Below, piece by piece: positions 35,080 through 44,351 of a DNA stretch of 47,836 bases. A program made the position numbers and the translations under genes. The DNA is from an uncultured PS1 clade bacterium (GTDB taxonomy: Bacteria > Pseudomonadota > Alphaproteobacteria > MED-G09), in NCBI GenBank assembly GCA_902626605.1, contig CACOFZ010000012.1, forward strand, positions 1-47,836, written 5' to 3'. Each line of letters starts with the position of its first letter. The first letter of the stretch is position 1. The notes under the pieces are model-generated. The model had not been told where the DNA came from and made no database searches. It saw nothing but the letters and a program-made list of their open reading frames with translations.

Positions 35080-36922
35080 ATATTCTGATATAGATGAATT
35101 TAAACGTGCTTTGACAATGGCTATGCGCTCAATTTCTAAGCAAGATGAGCTAACAGTTAGTTTTGGGGCTGATAAAGGTAATTTAAGTGGTTTAAAGGCC
35201 AGATTACCAATGCCAAATAAAAATATGGATAATAACCAAATTAACTCGCTCAGGGGTGAAGCGGACTCTCTCGCTCTTTACTTAAGACACCATAAAGAAA
35301 TAGTTGATAAAAAATATGAGCCAAAAGGCCAAAATGCCAGAGGAATATATAATATTCTCGAAAAAGTAAGATGTGATGCCATTGGTGCTAATTCAATGTC
35401 TGGAGTTTCAAAAAATTTACATCAAATGGAAATTAATAAAATAAAAAGAAAAATGCTTTCTGTTAATAATGATAATCCTGAAACAAAAATGATTGAAGCA
35501 TTATCATACATAGTAATGGAGAGATTAACCGGCAACAAAATAAAAGAAGCACAGGAATATATTGAACCCTGGAAAGACTGGATTGAAGAAAGAGCAAATA
35601 CTTCAATTGATCAGCTTGTTAAATCATTTAACAATCAATCTGAGTACGCAAAAATTACAAGAAAACTTATTGGTGACTTAGAGCTAGGAGATGAACTAGG
35701 TGAAGATCCAGATGATGATGATCAGGATGATGATCAAGAACAAAATACTCCAGAGGAAACAATGGAGTCAGAGGATAGTTCTTCATCTGAGGATGAGTCT
35801 CAGTCTGATGATATGGATATTGATGATGGTATTCCCGAGGAAGATGAATCTATGGATGCTGATATGTCAGAAATGGGTGAAGAATCAGATAATGACGATG
35901 ATACTATGGCTCAGGCTGCTAGAGGTAGGGGTAACGATAATGAAGCTAGAAGAGAGTTACCATATAAGATATTTACAGAAAAAAATGATGAGCAAATCAA
36001 AGCTATTGATTTATGTGAAATTGATGAATTAGATAAATTAAGAGAATATTTAGATCAACAACTAAATCATCTTCAAGGTGCGGTAACAAGACTTGCAAAT
36101 AAATTGCAAAGAAAATTATTAGCGCAACAAAATCGTTCATGGGAGTTTGATTTAGAAGAAGGGCTTTTAGATGTATCAAAGTTAACAAGGGTAATTATAG
36201 ATCCTACCTCACCATTATCTTTCAAAATGGAAAAAGATATTGAATTTCGAGATACAATTGTTTCACTGCTAATTGATAATTCTGGCTCTATGAGAGGAAG
36301 ACCAATAACTATTGCTGCAATGTGCGCAGATATTTTAGCTAGGACGCTTGAAAGATGTTCAGTTAAAACCGAAGTTCTTGGTTTCACTACAAAAGCATGG
36401 AAAGGTGGAAAATCTAGGGAAGAATGGATTGAAAGTGGTAAACAGCCTGCTCCCGGTAGATTAAATGACTTACGCCATATCATTTATAAAACAGCTGACG
36501 AGCCATGGAGACGTTCAAAACGTAATTTAGGATTAATGCTTAGAGAAGGGCTACTGAAAGAAAATATTGATGGTGAAGCTCTTGAATGGGCATATGGTAG
36601 ATTAATTGCAAGAACTGAACAAAGAAAAATCTTGATGGTTATATCAGACGGAGCACCTGTCGATGATTCAACATTATCGGTAAATGCTGGTAACTATCTA
36701 GAGAGACATCTAAAACAAGTTATTCAAAAAATAGAAATAGATCCCTCAATAGAATTGACTGCAATTGGCATTGGTCATGATGTAAACAGATATTATAGAA
36801 GAGCGGTTACAATAGTTGATGCTGAGCAACTAGGCGGAGCAATAACAGAGCAATTAGCAGGACTATTCGATGAAGAATTCAAAACTTCTAATGTTAGAAA
36901 AAAAATAAAGGTAAATAATTAA
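35069..36922 (+). CDS. cobT: CobT-like protein with von Willebrand A domain
   Basis: A 617-residue CobT. The N-terminal helical part (1-200) is followed by a very acidic low-complexity linker (about 207-278, mostly Asp/Glu/Ser). A C-terminal vWA domain carries the MIDAS motif DNSGSMRG (403-410), which binds magnesium and contacts the partner ATPase. It starts with GTG at 35069 inside the cobS end, with AAGG upstream. With CobS it forms the ATPase part of cobaltochelatase. It overlaps the convergent rpmB by 4 bp. Confidence 0.93.
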   Translation: MTNKYSDIDEFKRALTMAMRSISKQDELTVSFGADKGNLSGLKARLPMPNKNMDNNQINSLRGEADSLALYLRHHKEIVDKKYEPKGQNARGIYNILEKVRCDAIGANSMSGVSKNLHQMEINKIKRKMLSVNNDNPETKMIEALSYIVMERLTGNKIKEAQEYIEPWKDWIEERANTSIDQLVKSFNNQSEYAKITRKLIGDLELGDELGEDPDDDDQDDDQEQNTPEETMESEDSSSSEDESQSDDMDIDDGIPEEDESMDADMSEMGEESDNDDDTMAQAARGRGNDNEARRELPYKIFTEKNDEQIKAIDLCEIDELDKLREYLDQQLNHLQGAVTRLANKLQRKLLAQQNRSWEFDLEEGLLDVSKLTRVIIDPTSPLSFKMEKDIEFRDTIVSLLIDNSGSMRGRPITIAAMCADILARTLERCSVKTEVLGFTTKAWKGGKSREEWIESGKQPAPGRLNDLRHIIYKTADEPWRRSKRNLGLMLREGLLKENIDGEALEWAYGRLIARTEQRKILMVISDGAPVDDSTLSVNAGNYLERHLKQVIQKIEIDPSIELTAIGIGHDVNRYYRRAVTIVDAEQLGGAITEQLAGLFDEEFKTSNVRKKIKVNN

Positions 36923-37206
36923 GCTTTTAAAATTTTCTTCTTAATTTTTTTAGCTTTGTGGGAAAGGTCTGAATTTTTGGCTTTGATTAAATAATTATCC
37001 AAACCACCAACATGTTCAACAGATCTTAATGCGTGAGCACTAACCTTAAAACGGATTGTTTGATTAAGTTTATCGCTAGCAAGACTAACATTGCATAAGT
37101 TAGGTAGAAATCGTCTTCTTGTCCTATTCTTTGCATGACTTACGTTATTGCCTGTCATTACACCTTTACCGCTTAATTCACATTGTCTAGACATTTTTAA
37201 TACCAA
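36919..37206 (-). CDS. rpmB: 50S ribosomal protein L28
   Basis: A 95-residue L28 protein. The N-terminus [31 protein letters not shown] is diagnostic, followed by [21 protein letters not shown]. The length is normal for Alphaproteobacteria. It is a core large-subunit protein. A candidate promoter lies just upstream. It is the convergent neighbour of cobT, a common alphaproteobacterial layout. Confidence 0.97.
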   Translation of the reverse strand: MVLKMSRQCELSGKGVMTGNNVSHAKNRTRRRFLPNLCNVSLASDKLNQTIRFKVSAHALRSVEHVGGLDNYLIKAKNSDLSHKAKKIKKKILKA

Positions 37207-37229
37207 TTGTTTGTTAACAGTATGTGAGG

Positions 37230-37256
37230 TTTATATCGACTAAATGATTACGTCAA
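37230..37256 (-). promoter_or_regulatory. Candidate promoter of rpmB
   Basis: On the minus strand TTGACG (37256-37251) is followed after 15 bases by TATAAA (37235-37230), about 24 bp ahead of the ATG. The boxes are good, but the spacer is shorter than the ideal 17, so the assignment is tentative. Confidence 0.33.
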
Positions 37257-37269
37257 GATAGTTTTATTA

Positions 37270-38112
37270 TCAATAATTTAAAGCCTCTTTTATTCTATTA
37301 ATATTATCAATTACATCAATTGAGTCATTATTTTTTAATTGAGAATAATAACTTAATGCAACCTTAAGATCTTTTTTTACATACCTGCCTTGTTCATAAA
37401 TTTTAGCCATTTCTATTATAGCCTCATCTACATTTCCATTAGCAGCTTCCTTAATAAACCTTAATCCTTTTTTTTCATCCTTAGCAACACCCAAGCCCCT
37501 AAGATAAAGCTTTCCAAGGTAGAATGTTGAATTAAAATATGGTGAATTATCTCTTTTGTCTTCGTTAGCCCTTGCTCTTCTATAAAGCTTTACTGCTTCT
37601 CTATAATCTCTTCTACCAGCTGTTCCATCCTCATAACCTTTTGCTAGCTCGATTAGTGATCTATCAAAATTTTTATTAGAAGATACTTTAAACCATTCCA
37701 TTGCCTCTATTGGTTTTGGATCTTCTACTCTTCCCTCTCTTAGCCAAAGGGCATAATTATATTGAGCCTGAGGAAGTCCTCCAAAAGCTGCTTTTTTGTA
37801 ATATTCAAAGGCTTTTTTTTCATCAATCTCAACCCCACGACCTTTTGCATAAATGATTCCCAAATTAAATGTCGCAGCTATATTTCCTCTTTCTGATGCT
37901 TCTTTAAATAACTCTATAGCTTTTGAATAATCCTGTTTTAATTCTCTACCAATATAATACAGGCTACCTAAATAGAATTTTGCATCAGGGTTTCCTTCTT
38001 CAGATTGAGCTATTAAAATTTTTAGATCTGTTTCAATGGATAGTTCGGACTTAGACTCGCTATTGAAAAAAATAATTATAACTAGTAGGGCTAATGATCG
38101 TAATGATATCAC
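37270..38112 (-). CDS. Secreted Sel1-repeat protein
   Basis: A 280-residue protein with an N-terminal signal peptide (about residues 1-22) and about six Sel1-type TPR-like repeats, for example AKFYLGSLYYIGRELKQDYS, AATFNLGIIYAKGRGVEID and STFYLGKLYLRGLGVAKDEK. It starts with GTG at 38112, with AGGAA about ten bases upstream. Such repeat solenoids mediate protein-protein contacts in the periplasm. It follows the acyl-CoA dehydrogenase gene by 19 bp, but no functional link is evident. Confidence 0.85.
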   Translation of the reverse strand: MISLRSLALLVIIIFFNSESKSELSIETDLKILIAQSEEGNPDAKFYLGSLYYIGRELKQDYSKAIELFKEASERGNIAATFNLGIIYAKGRGVEIDEKKAFEYYKKAAFGGLPQAQYNYALWLREGRVEDPKPIEAMEWFKVSSNKNFDRSLIELAKGYEDGTAGRRDYREAVKLYRRARANEDKRDNSPYFNSTFYLGKLYLRGLGVAKDEKKGLRFIKEAANGNVDEAIIEMAKIYEQGRYVKKDLKVALSYYSQLKNNDSIDVIDNINRIKEALNY

Positions 38113-38131
38113 TATAATTAATTCCTTATAT

Positions 38132-39400
38132 TTATCGCTTTAAAAAATCGAAAAGATATCCTGCTACTTTACGAATTTGAATTTCTTCTGATCCTTCTGT
38201 TATTCTATAGCGCCTATGATGTCTATAGATATGCTCGAAAGGTTTATGACGAGAATAACCGATACCACCATGTACTTGAATTGCTTGATCAGCTGCTTGG
38301 CAAACAAGTCTATTAGATCGATAATTACACATAGAAACTTTATCAGATAGGTGAATAGCCACTTCAGGTTTTGTCATCTGATCCATTTGCCAAGCAGTTT
38401 TATATACCAAATTTCTAATCATTTCACACTCTGTATGAAGTTCAGTTAATGGAAATTGAATTGCTTGATTTGTTGATAGAGCTTTTCCAAAGGGCTTTCT
38501 CTGTTTAGCATATTCAACACTCATATTGATACAATACTGTGCAGCACCAACTCCAGAAGCAGCCTGTCTAATTCTATTCTCATGAACAAAGTGTTGAGCA
38601 AGCTCCAACCCCCTATCAAGTTTACCTAACACAGAGGTATTTGGTACCCAAACATCCTTAAGACTTATTAATGCATGGTCGGTGGGCATATTAAATGTCC
38701 ACATAAATTCCTCAACCTCAAAGCCAGGTGCGTTTGAAGGAACTAAAAAACATGTTATACCAAGCGCAGAACCATTATCACCACTTGTTCTTGCAAAAAT
38801 CATATCATAGTTAGCCTTATGAATTCCAGTATTCCATGTTTTTTGACCATTTATAAGCCATCCATCGACACCGTCTCTAGTTTCTGGAATAGCATTTGTT
38901 TCCATCCAAGTAGCATCTGATCCATGATCAGGTTCGGTCAAACCAAAAGAAATTCTATGAGATCCACTCAACATTCCATTAATAAATTCTTCTTTTTGTT
39001 CAGTAGTACCAAAGTCTCTAAACATTAAAACTTGGGGAAAATTTCCAACTATAGAATTCTCATTTTGCAAGTCATTGTGTAACCCTAAACCTTTAGCCGC
39101 TAAATGTTCTCTAATAATCGCCATTGCAAGATTTGAACCATTTTTTCCACCATATTCCTCAGGTAATCCAAACCTTAAATGACCTGCTTCATCTGCAAGC
39201 TTTCTCATTTTACCGAGAAGCTCTTCCCATTCCTCAGTAGGAAGGCCTCCATTATCCCAATTGGTTCTTGAATGTTCTCTTCTATGATCAAAAAAACGAA
39301 TATTATCATCTTCATTTTCTAAAGGTTTTATTTTTTTTTCAATAAAATCATCAAGAGTATCGAGATATTCGGAAATTTCTTTTGGAACTGAGAAATCCAT
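38132..39400 (-). CDS. Acyl-CoA dehydrogenase family protein
   Basis: A 422-residue acyl-CoA dehydrogenase. FAD/substrate motifs are FGLTEPDHGSDATWMET, INGQKTWNTGIHKA and QAADQAIQVHGGIGYSRHKPFEHIYRHHR. The catalytic base is E402 in RITEGSEEIQIRKVAG. It is of the class common in oxidation of branched or cyclic acyl-CoAs, but the exact substrate is unknown. The strong GGAGGG ribosome-binding site supports ATG 39400. It could supply enoyl-CoA for the thiolase encoded at 10098 and the dienoyl-CoA-reductase-like enzyme at 13148, but these genes are far apart. Confidence 0.92.
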   Translation of the reverse strand: MDFSVPKEISEYLDTLDDFIEKKIKPLENEDDNIRFFDHRREHSRTNWDNGGLPTEEWEELLGKMRKLADEAGHLRFGLPEEYGGKNGSNLAMAIIREHLAAKGLGLHNDLQNENSIVGNFPQVLMFRDFGTTEQKEEFINGMLSGSHRISFGLTEPDHGSDATWMETNAIPETRDGVDGWLINGQKTWNTGIHKANYDMIFARTSGDNGSALGITCFLVPSNAPGFEVEEFMWTFNMPTDHALISLKDVWVPNTSVLGKLDRGLELAQHFVHENRIRQAASGVGAAQYCINMSVEYAKQRKPFGKALSTNQAIQFPLTELHTECEMIRNLVYKTAWQMDQMTKPEVAIHLSDKVSMCNYRSNRLVCQAADQAIQVHGGIGYSRHKPFEHIYRHHRRYRITEGSEEIQIRKVAGYLFDFLKR

Positions 39401-39658
39401 TTTTAACCCTCCATATTCATAAAATATGCAATATTTTACATTATTTAGTTATAAAATCTATTATTTATGTATTGTGTATTGAGCATATTTTCCACATATA
39501 TATGGTATAGAACATAACATGAAATTAATCATGTAATTGATTCGGTCATGATATGTTCTCATAGTGGTCTAAATTGTAAATGATTAAGAATACTATATAT
39601 AGTAGAATTTATTTTTTTATTTAATTCAAATATTCAAAAAAACTTTGTAAAAGAATTT

Positions 39659-42241
39659 ATGACTGTAATTGCTGCTTTAGGACCAACAAATACTGGCAAA
39701 ACTTATTATGCAATCGAGAGACTTGCTGCACACAAGTCTGGAATGATTGGATTACCATTAAGGCTTCTTACAAGAGAGGTATATGACAAAATGATCTCAA
39801 AAGTAGGCCCTTCAAGAGTAGCGATGATTACAGGAGAGGAGAGAATTATACCTGATAATCCAAAATATTGGGTTTGCACTGTAGAGTCTATGCCAATAAA
39901 TATTCCTGTGGAATTCTTGGCTGTTGATGAGATACAATTAATAGATGATCCTGAAAGAGGTCATATATTTACAGATAGGATTTTAAATGCACGTGGAATG
40001 AGTGAAACACTTTTTATGGGTTCGAGCATTTCCAAAAAGGTAATTAAAAAATTAATTAATGAGGTAAAATTTTATGATAGAGAGAGATTCTCAAAATTAA
40101 CTTATACCGGCTATAAAAAGATTAGTCATTTACCCAAAAGGTCTGCGGTTGTCGCTTTTTCAATTCAGTCTGTATATGCAATAGCAGAAATTATTAAAAG
40201 ACAAAAAGGAGGAGTAGCTGTTGTTATGGGATCACTTAGCCCACAAGCCAGGAATGCTCAAGTAAAAATGTACCAAAACGGTGACGTCGATTATATTGTT
40301 GCAACTGATGCAATTGGGATGGGTTTAAATTTAGATCTAAATCATATTGCTTTTGCTGAAACTGAAAAATATGACGGCGAGAATTTTAGAAAATTACACC
40401 CACATGAACTAGCTCAAATAGCTGGTAGAGCTGGAAGATATCAAAGAGATGGAACTTTTGGTGTCACTGGACAAGCAAATGAAATTGATCAGGAGATTAT
40501 TTCAAGAATAGAGGATCATAGGTTTATACCTCTAAATTCTGCAAAATGGAGAAATAAAAATCTAAATTTTTCCTCCGTTAATAAATTAATAGAAAGTCTT
40601 AAAGCCCTACCAAATAAAATTGAACTTGGAATTTCTAGGCAGGCCGATGATCTTAGAGCTTTAATAAGATTAAGCCAAGATAAAGAAATTTTAGAAAATG
40701 CTAATAATAAAAAAAATATTCAAACGTTGTGGGAAACATCTCAAATTCCTGATTTTAGAAATATAAGCGAAGGCGAACACTCAAAAATCATTTCTATAAT
40801 CTTTAAAGAATTATGTTTAAACGAAAAATTGTCTGATGAATGGCTTGATTTTCATATTAAATCATTTGACAAATATTACGGTGATATCAATTCTTTAATG
40901 CTGAGGCTTTCTGGTATAAGAACATGGACATATATCTCTCAAAAAGAAAAATGGCTGGATAATCCAGTTTTATGGCAAAAAAAAACGCGTGAAATTGAAG
41001 ATAAATTATCTGATGCACTTCATAATTCACTAACTGAAAGATTTGTTGAGAAAACTTCAAGTAAATTAAGAATTAAGTACAAAGATAAGAAGGATATACT
41101 ATCTGGAATCAATGATAATGGAGATGTTACCGTTGAAGGTGAGTATTTTGGAAAAATTAATGGTTTTAAATTAATTGTTGAGAAATCTTATTCTGAACAA
41201 TATATCAGGCAAATCAAACCCGCTATATCTAAATCTATAGAATTAGAAATGAAAAAAAAATCTCTTAAAATTTTATCATCAGAGTTTAATAAATTCATTT
41301 TAAATTCTGATCTTTTTATTTACTTCAATGATGAAAAAATTGCTGGATTAAAACCTGGTAATAGTCCTCTTAAACCAGAAATAAATATAATTTGTGATGA
41401 ATATTTAAATTCAACTATTAGAAAAAAGCTCGAAAATAAATTTATTGAATGGATACAAGATTATATAAAATTAAATTTAAAAGAAATCCTTTTACTAAAA
41501 AATACTAATAATTTATCACCGGGAGCGAAGGGAATTGCCTTTAGATTATTGGAGGAACTCGGCCTTATAAGAAGAGATAAGATTGAGAATGAAATAAAAA
41601 TTTTAGAACAGAAATCTAGACAAGAATTAAGAAAAATGGGAGTGAAAATAGGAAAGTTTTCAATATTTTTTCCTGCTACTGTTAAACCAAAAGCTACTGA
41701 ATTATTAATATCATTATGGATTAATTATTCAGAAAAAAACTATAATCAAAATGATATTAGAATCATAAGAGAAAATTTACCGAGGCCCGGAATTACTTCA
41801 TGCCCATTAAATCAAAATATATCACATGAAATATATAAAGTTCTAGGTTATTTAGTTTTTGGTAAAGTGGTTATAAGAGCAGATATTATTGAGAGACTAG
41901 ATAAAATAATCTATAATGAAATTGCTAAGGATAAAAAAGATAAAAGCTTTTTAATTACTGACGAGATGATATCCCTATTAGGATGTTCCAGAGAGAATAT
42001 GAAACTAATTATAAAAGATCTTGGTTTCATTAAAAATAATAAAAAAATATGTAAACCAAAAAAAAATGGAATTATTTCTGAGGATCCTGAAATTTGGTAC
42101 AAAAAGAAATATAACTATGGAGCAAGTATTCAGAAAAAATCTAAAAAATTTAAAAAGAAATCAGAAAAAGAAAAGCCTTCAAATTTTTTTGCTGAAAATA
42201 ATGATCTTAAAAAGTTAAAAGAAAGACTAAAATTTGAATAA
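39659..42241 (+). CDS. SUV3-like ATP-dependent RNA helicase
   Basis: An 860-residue superfamily 2 helicase. Walker A is GPTNTGKT (8-15), the DEAD-like box is DEIQ (90-93), and the second RecA domain has VATDAIGMGLNLDL and QIAGRAGRYQ. The opening AALGPTNTGKTYYAIERLAAHKSGMIGLPLRLLTREVYD is the signature of mitochondrial SUV3 and its alphaproteobacterial relatives. The C-terminal half is Lys/Asn-rich and ends in a basic tail (about 810-860). It probably acts in RNA turnover. The next gene, an S4 protein, overlaps its end by 8 bp. The 258 bp upstream hold no other gene. Confidence 0.92.
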   Translation: MTVIAALGPTNTGKTYYAIERLAAHKSGMIGLPLRLLTREVYDKMISKVGPSRVAMITGEERIIPDNPKYWVCTVESMPINIPVEFLAVDEIQLIDDPERGHIFTDRILNARGMSETLFMGSSISKKVIKKLINEVKFYDRERFSKLTYTGYKKISHLPKRSAVVAFSIQSVYAIAEIIKRQKGGVAVVMGSLSPQARNAQVKMYQNGDVDYIVATDAIGMGLNLDLNHIAFAETEKYDGENFRKLHPHELAQIAGRAGRYQRDGTFGVTGQANEIDQEIISRIEDHRFIPLNSAKWRNKNLNFSSVNKLIESLKALPNKIELGISRQADDLRALIRLSQDKEILENANNKKNIQTLWETSQIPDFRNISEGEHSKIISIIFKELCLNEKLSDEWLDFHIKSFDKYYGDINSLMLRLSGIRTWTYISQKEKWLDNPVLWQKKTREIEDKLSDALHNSLTERFVEKTSSKLRIKYKDKKDILSGINDNGDVTVEGEYFGKINGFKLIVEKSYSEQYIRQIKPAISKSIELEMKKKSLKILSSEFNKFILNSDLFIYFNDEKIAGLKPGNSPLKPEINIICDEYLNSTIRKKLENKFIEWIQDYIKLNLKEILLLKNTNNLSPGAKGIAFRLLEELGLIRRDKIENEIKILEQKSRQELRKMGVKIGKFSIFFPATVKPKATELLISLWINYSEKNYNQNDIRIIRENLPRPGITSCPLNQNISHEIYKVLGYLVFGKVVIRADIIERLDKIIYNEIAKDKKDKSFLITDEMISLLGCSRENMKLIIKDLGFIKNNKKICKPKKNGIISEDPEIWYKKKYNYGASIQKKSKKFKKKSEKEKPSNFFAENNDLKKLKERLKFE

Positions 42242-42533
42242 AATTAATAAAAATTACAAAAATAAAATTATTAATGAACAAAGAATAGATAGTTGGCTTT
42301 TTAGATCACGCTTGATTAAATCTAGAGAAAAAGCTCAAAAAATAATTCTTGATGGACATATTAAGATTAATAAAATACGAACATCAAAGCCATCAGCTAG
42401 AATTAAAATTGGAGATATTATAACACTAACCAAATTTGATAATATTTTTATATTATCGGTAGAAAATTTTGCAAAAAATAGACTTAATGCTAAAGAGGCA
42501 TTGAAATTATATAAAGAAATTAAAATAATGTAG
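42234..42533 (+). CDS. S4-domain RNA-binding protein, Hsp15-like
   Basis: A 99-residue protein with an S4 domain: QRIDSWLFRSRLIKSREKAQKIILDGHIKIN, then KPSARIKIGDIITL. It resembles Hsp15 (HslR), which binds stalled 50S subunits carrying peptidyl-tRNA. It starts at TTG 42234, overlapping the helicase stop. The helicase-S4-ferredoxin-CarD order is conserved in Alphaproteobacteria, which supports the call. Confidence 0.88.
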   Translation: MNKINKNYKNKIINEQRIDSWLFRSRLIKSREKAQKIILDGHIKINKIRTSKPSARIKIGDIITLTKFDNIFILSVENFAKNRLNAKEALKLYKEIKIM

Positions 42534-42545
42534 GAAAAATTGTTA

Positions 42546-43007
42546 ATGAAAAAATTTTTAAAAAAGTTTTTTGGTGAAAAAAACCCTGATAAAGAAAATC
42601 AAGACGCGCTTGATAGTTCTATTATTGAAGAAGCTGTAGTAGTTTTATTGCTTCGAGCTGCAAATATTGATGGCAAAAAAGATGAGCAAGAAATAGAAGC
42701 TATAAAAAGATTAATTATCAAACAATTTAATTATGATGAAAAAAAAGCAGATTTACTTATTGCTTCAGCAAGTGAGAAGGAAGAAAGCTCTACAGATTTA
42801 TTTGAGTGGTCTAAAATAATTAATGATAATTATGACTTAGATAGTAAAAAAATTGTTTTTAGTATGATGTGTGAAATAATTTGTGCTGATGGATTAATTG
42901 ATCCTTTTGAGTCAAACCTGATTAGAAGATTATCTGGATTACTTTACATTTCAGACAAAGACGCTGGAGCAATCAGAAAAAAGGTTATGAATAACAAGGG
43001 TATATAA
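42546..43007 (+). CDS. TerB-like helical protein
   Basis: A 153-residue protein of the TerB/tellurite-resistance-like superfamily. It has a basic N-terminus ([11 protein letters not shown]) followed by two similar helical halves, each with an acidic signature: [19 protein letters not shown] and [20 protein letters not shown]. In TerB these acidic sites bind metal. ATG at 42546 is preferred over the in-frame TTG two codons earlier because its spacing to AGGA is better. The family's function is not defined; tellurite resistance should not be assumed. It sits between the S4 and ferredoxin genes, overlapping the ferredoxin start by 1 bp. Confidence 0.75.
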   Translation: MKKFLKKFFGEKNPDKENQDALDSSIIEEAVVVLLLRAANIDGKKDEQEIEAIKRLIIKQFNYDEKKADLLIASASEKEESSTDLFEWSKIINDNYDLDSKKIVFSMMCEIICADGLIDPFESNLIRRLSGLLYISDKDAGAIRKKVMNNKGI

Positions 43008-43345
43008 TGACTTATGTTGTCTCAGAGGAATGTATAAAATGTAAATTCATGGATTGCGTTGATGTTTGCCCAGTAGATTGTTTTTATGAGGGTGAAAACA
43101 TGCTTGTAATACATCCAGAAGAATGTATTGACTGTGGAGTCTGTGAACCGGAATGCCCTGCTGAAGCCATTCACCCTGATACAAAGGATGGTATGGAAAA
43201 ATGGTTAAAAATAAATACTGAATATGCTGATAAATGGCCTAATATAACAATAATGAGAGATAGTCCTGAAGATGCTGAAGATTTTAATGGTGAAGAAAAT
43301 AAATTTGAAAAATACTTTAGTGAAGAACCTGGTGAGGGTGATTAG
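43007..43345 (+). CDS. fdxA: Seven-iron ferredoxin FdxA
   Basis: A 112-residue ferredoxin. Cysteines match the Azotobacter FdI pattern shifted by one: C9, C17 and C50 for the 3Fe-4S cluster, and C21, C40, C43 and C46 for the 4Fe-4S cluster, with C25 free. The C-terminal stretch [18 protein letters not shown] is typical of FdxA. It is a soluble electron carrier. Its place before carD is conserved in Alphaproteobacteria. Confidence 0.96.
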   Translation: MTYVVSEECIKCKFMDCVDVCPVDCFYEGENMLVIHPEECIDCGVCEPECPAEAIHPDTKDGMEKWLKINTEYADKWPNITIMRDSPEDAEDFNGEENKFEKYFSEEPGEGD

Positions 43346-43421
43346 GCTATAAAATCTTGTAAAAGCTTAATTATTCTGCTAAAGGCTTTGCTCTAACTTC
43401 AATGTACTAAGGATACCTTTG

Positions 43422-44327
43422 ATGAGTGTAAAAAAAAAGACACAAAAAAATAAATCAAAAACTTCAGACAATTCAGTAAAAAAGAAAGTTGTAAAAAAAA
43501 CCTCTTTAAAGAGAGCTAAACCTAAAAAAGCCATCCTTAAGAAAGCAGCTCCGAAGAAAGCTCAAAAAAAAGCAGCTCAGAAGAAAGCTTCTCCGAAAAA
43601 AATTCTGAAAAAATCTTCTTCGAAGACAACTGCTTCGAAAAAAATTACCCCGAAGAAAGCTGCTTCGAAAAAAATTACCCCGAAGAAAGCTGCCTCGAAA
43701 AAATCTTCTCCGAAAAAAGCTGCACCAAAAAAAACTGCTCCGAAAAAAATAATTAAAAAAAAGCAATCTTCTAAAAAACCCTCATCAAAAAAAGTTACTA
43801 GTAAGAAAGAGGAATTTCTTCCAGAACAATATGTTGTTTATCCTTCACATGGTATTGGTCAAATTTTAGAAAAAGAAAAAAAAGAAATAGCAGGACAAAT
43901 GCTTACAATGTACGTAATAGAATTTGAAAAGGAAAAAATGACATTAAGAGTTCCAATAGAAAAAACTAAAGAAATTGGCGTTAGAAAAGTTTCTACAAAA
44001 AATCAATTAAAAGAGATTTTTGAAATTCTAACCGGAAAAGCAAAAATTAGAAGAACTATGTGGAGTAGAAGGGCTCAGGAGTATGAAACTAAAATAAATT
44101 CAGGTGACATTAAGCTTCTTAGTGAAGTAGTTAGAGATTTATTTAGAAGTGATAGTCAACCAGAGCAATCCTATTCTGAAAGACAGTTATATGAGGCTGC
44201 TAGAGAGAGATTATCTAGAGAAGTTGCCGTTATTGAGAAAACTGATGAACAAAAAGCTATTGAAAAGATTGAAACTATATTAAATAATTCAAATGGTAGA
44301 AATGAAAATCTAAATTCCGAGGATTAA
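43422..44327 (+). CDS. carD: CarD/CdnL family regulator with histone-H1-like N-terminal tail
   Basis: A 301-residue protein in two parts. Residues 1-130 are almost entirely Lys, Ala, Ser, Pro and Thr in repeats such as ASKKITPKKA, like histone H1 tails. Residues 131-301 are a full CarD domain: EQYVVYPSHGIGQILEKE (RNA-polymerase-interacting Tudor-like part), then the helical DNA-binding part with TMWSRRAQEYETKINSGD and SERQLYEAARERLSREVAV. CarD-type proteins stabilise open promoter complexes, often at rRNA promoters. ATG 43422 is preferred over the TTG one codon earlier. The usual alphaproteobacterial CarD is about 170 residues, so the tail is an added part. Confidence 0.9.
   Translation: MSVKKKTQKNKSKTSDNSVKKKVVKKTSLKRAKPKKAILKKAAPKKAQKKAAQKKASPKKILKKSSSKTTASKKITPKKAASKKITPKKAASKKSSPKKAAPKKTAPKKIIKKKQSSKKPSSKKVTSKKEEFLPEQYVVYPSHGIGQILEKEKKEIAGQMLTMYVIEFEKEKMTLRVPIEKTKEIGVRKVSTKNQLKEIFEILTGKAKIRRTMWSRRAQEYETKINSGDIKLLSEVVRDLFRSDSQPEQSYSERQLYEAARERLSREVAVIEKTDEQKAIEKIETILNNSNGRNENLNSED
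43631..43690 (+). repeat. Exact 30-bp tandem duplication in the CarD tail
   Basis: Two identical 30-bp units (43631-43660 and 43661-43690), each encoding ten residues of the ASKKITPKKA type, followed by a third, diverged unit at 43691-43720. They are in frame, so copy-number change would lengthen or shorten the tail without breaking the gene. Confidence 0.9.
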
Positions 44328-44351
44328 AAAAATTTTTAAGAGGGGAATCTA

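Noticed and set aside
39401-39658. The 258-bp gap before the helicase gene, with a possible 18-codon frame
   Set aside because: The frame has no ribosome-binding site and the gap shows no convincing RNA fold or repeat; probably just promoter DNA.
42546-43007. TerB-like protein as evidence for a tellurite-resistance or Ter defence operon
   Set aside because: No TerC, TerD or TerZ partner is present and the gene sits in a housekeeping block.
43506-43766. An 86-residue minus-strand frame rich in Phe, Arg and Ser
   Set aside because: It is the complement of the lysine-rich repeats of the CarD tail; AAA/AAG codons read backwards give Phe/Leu.
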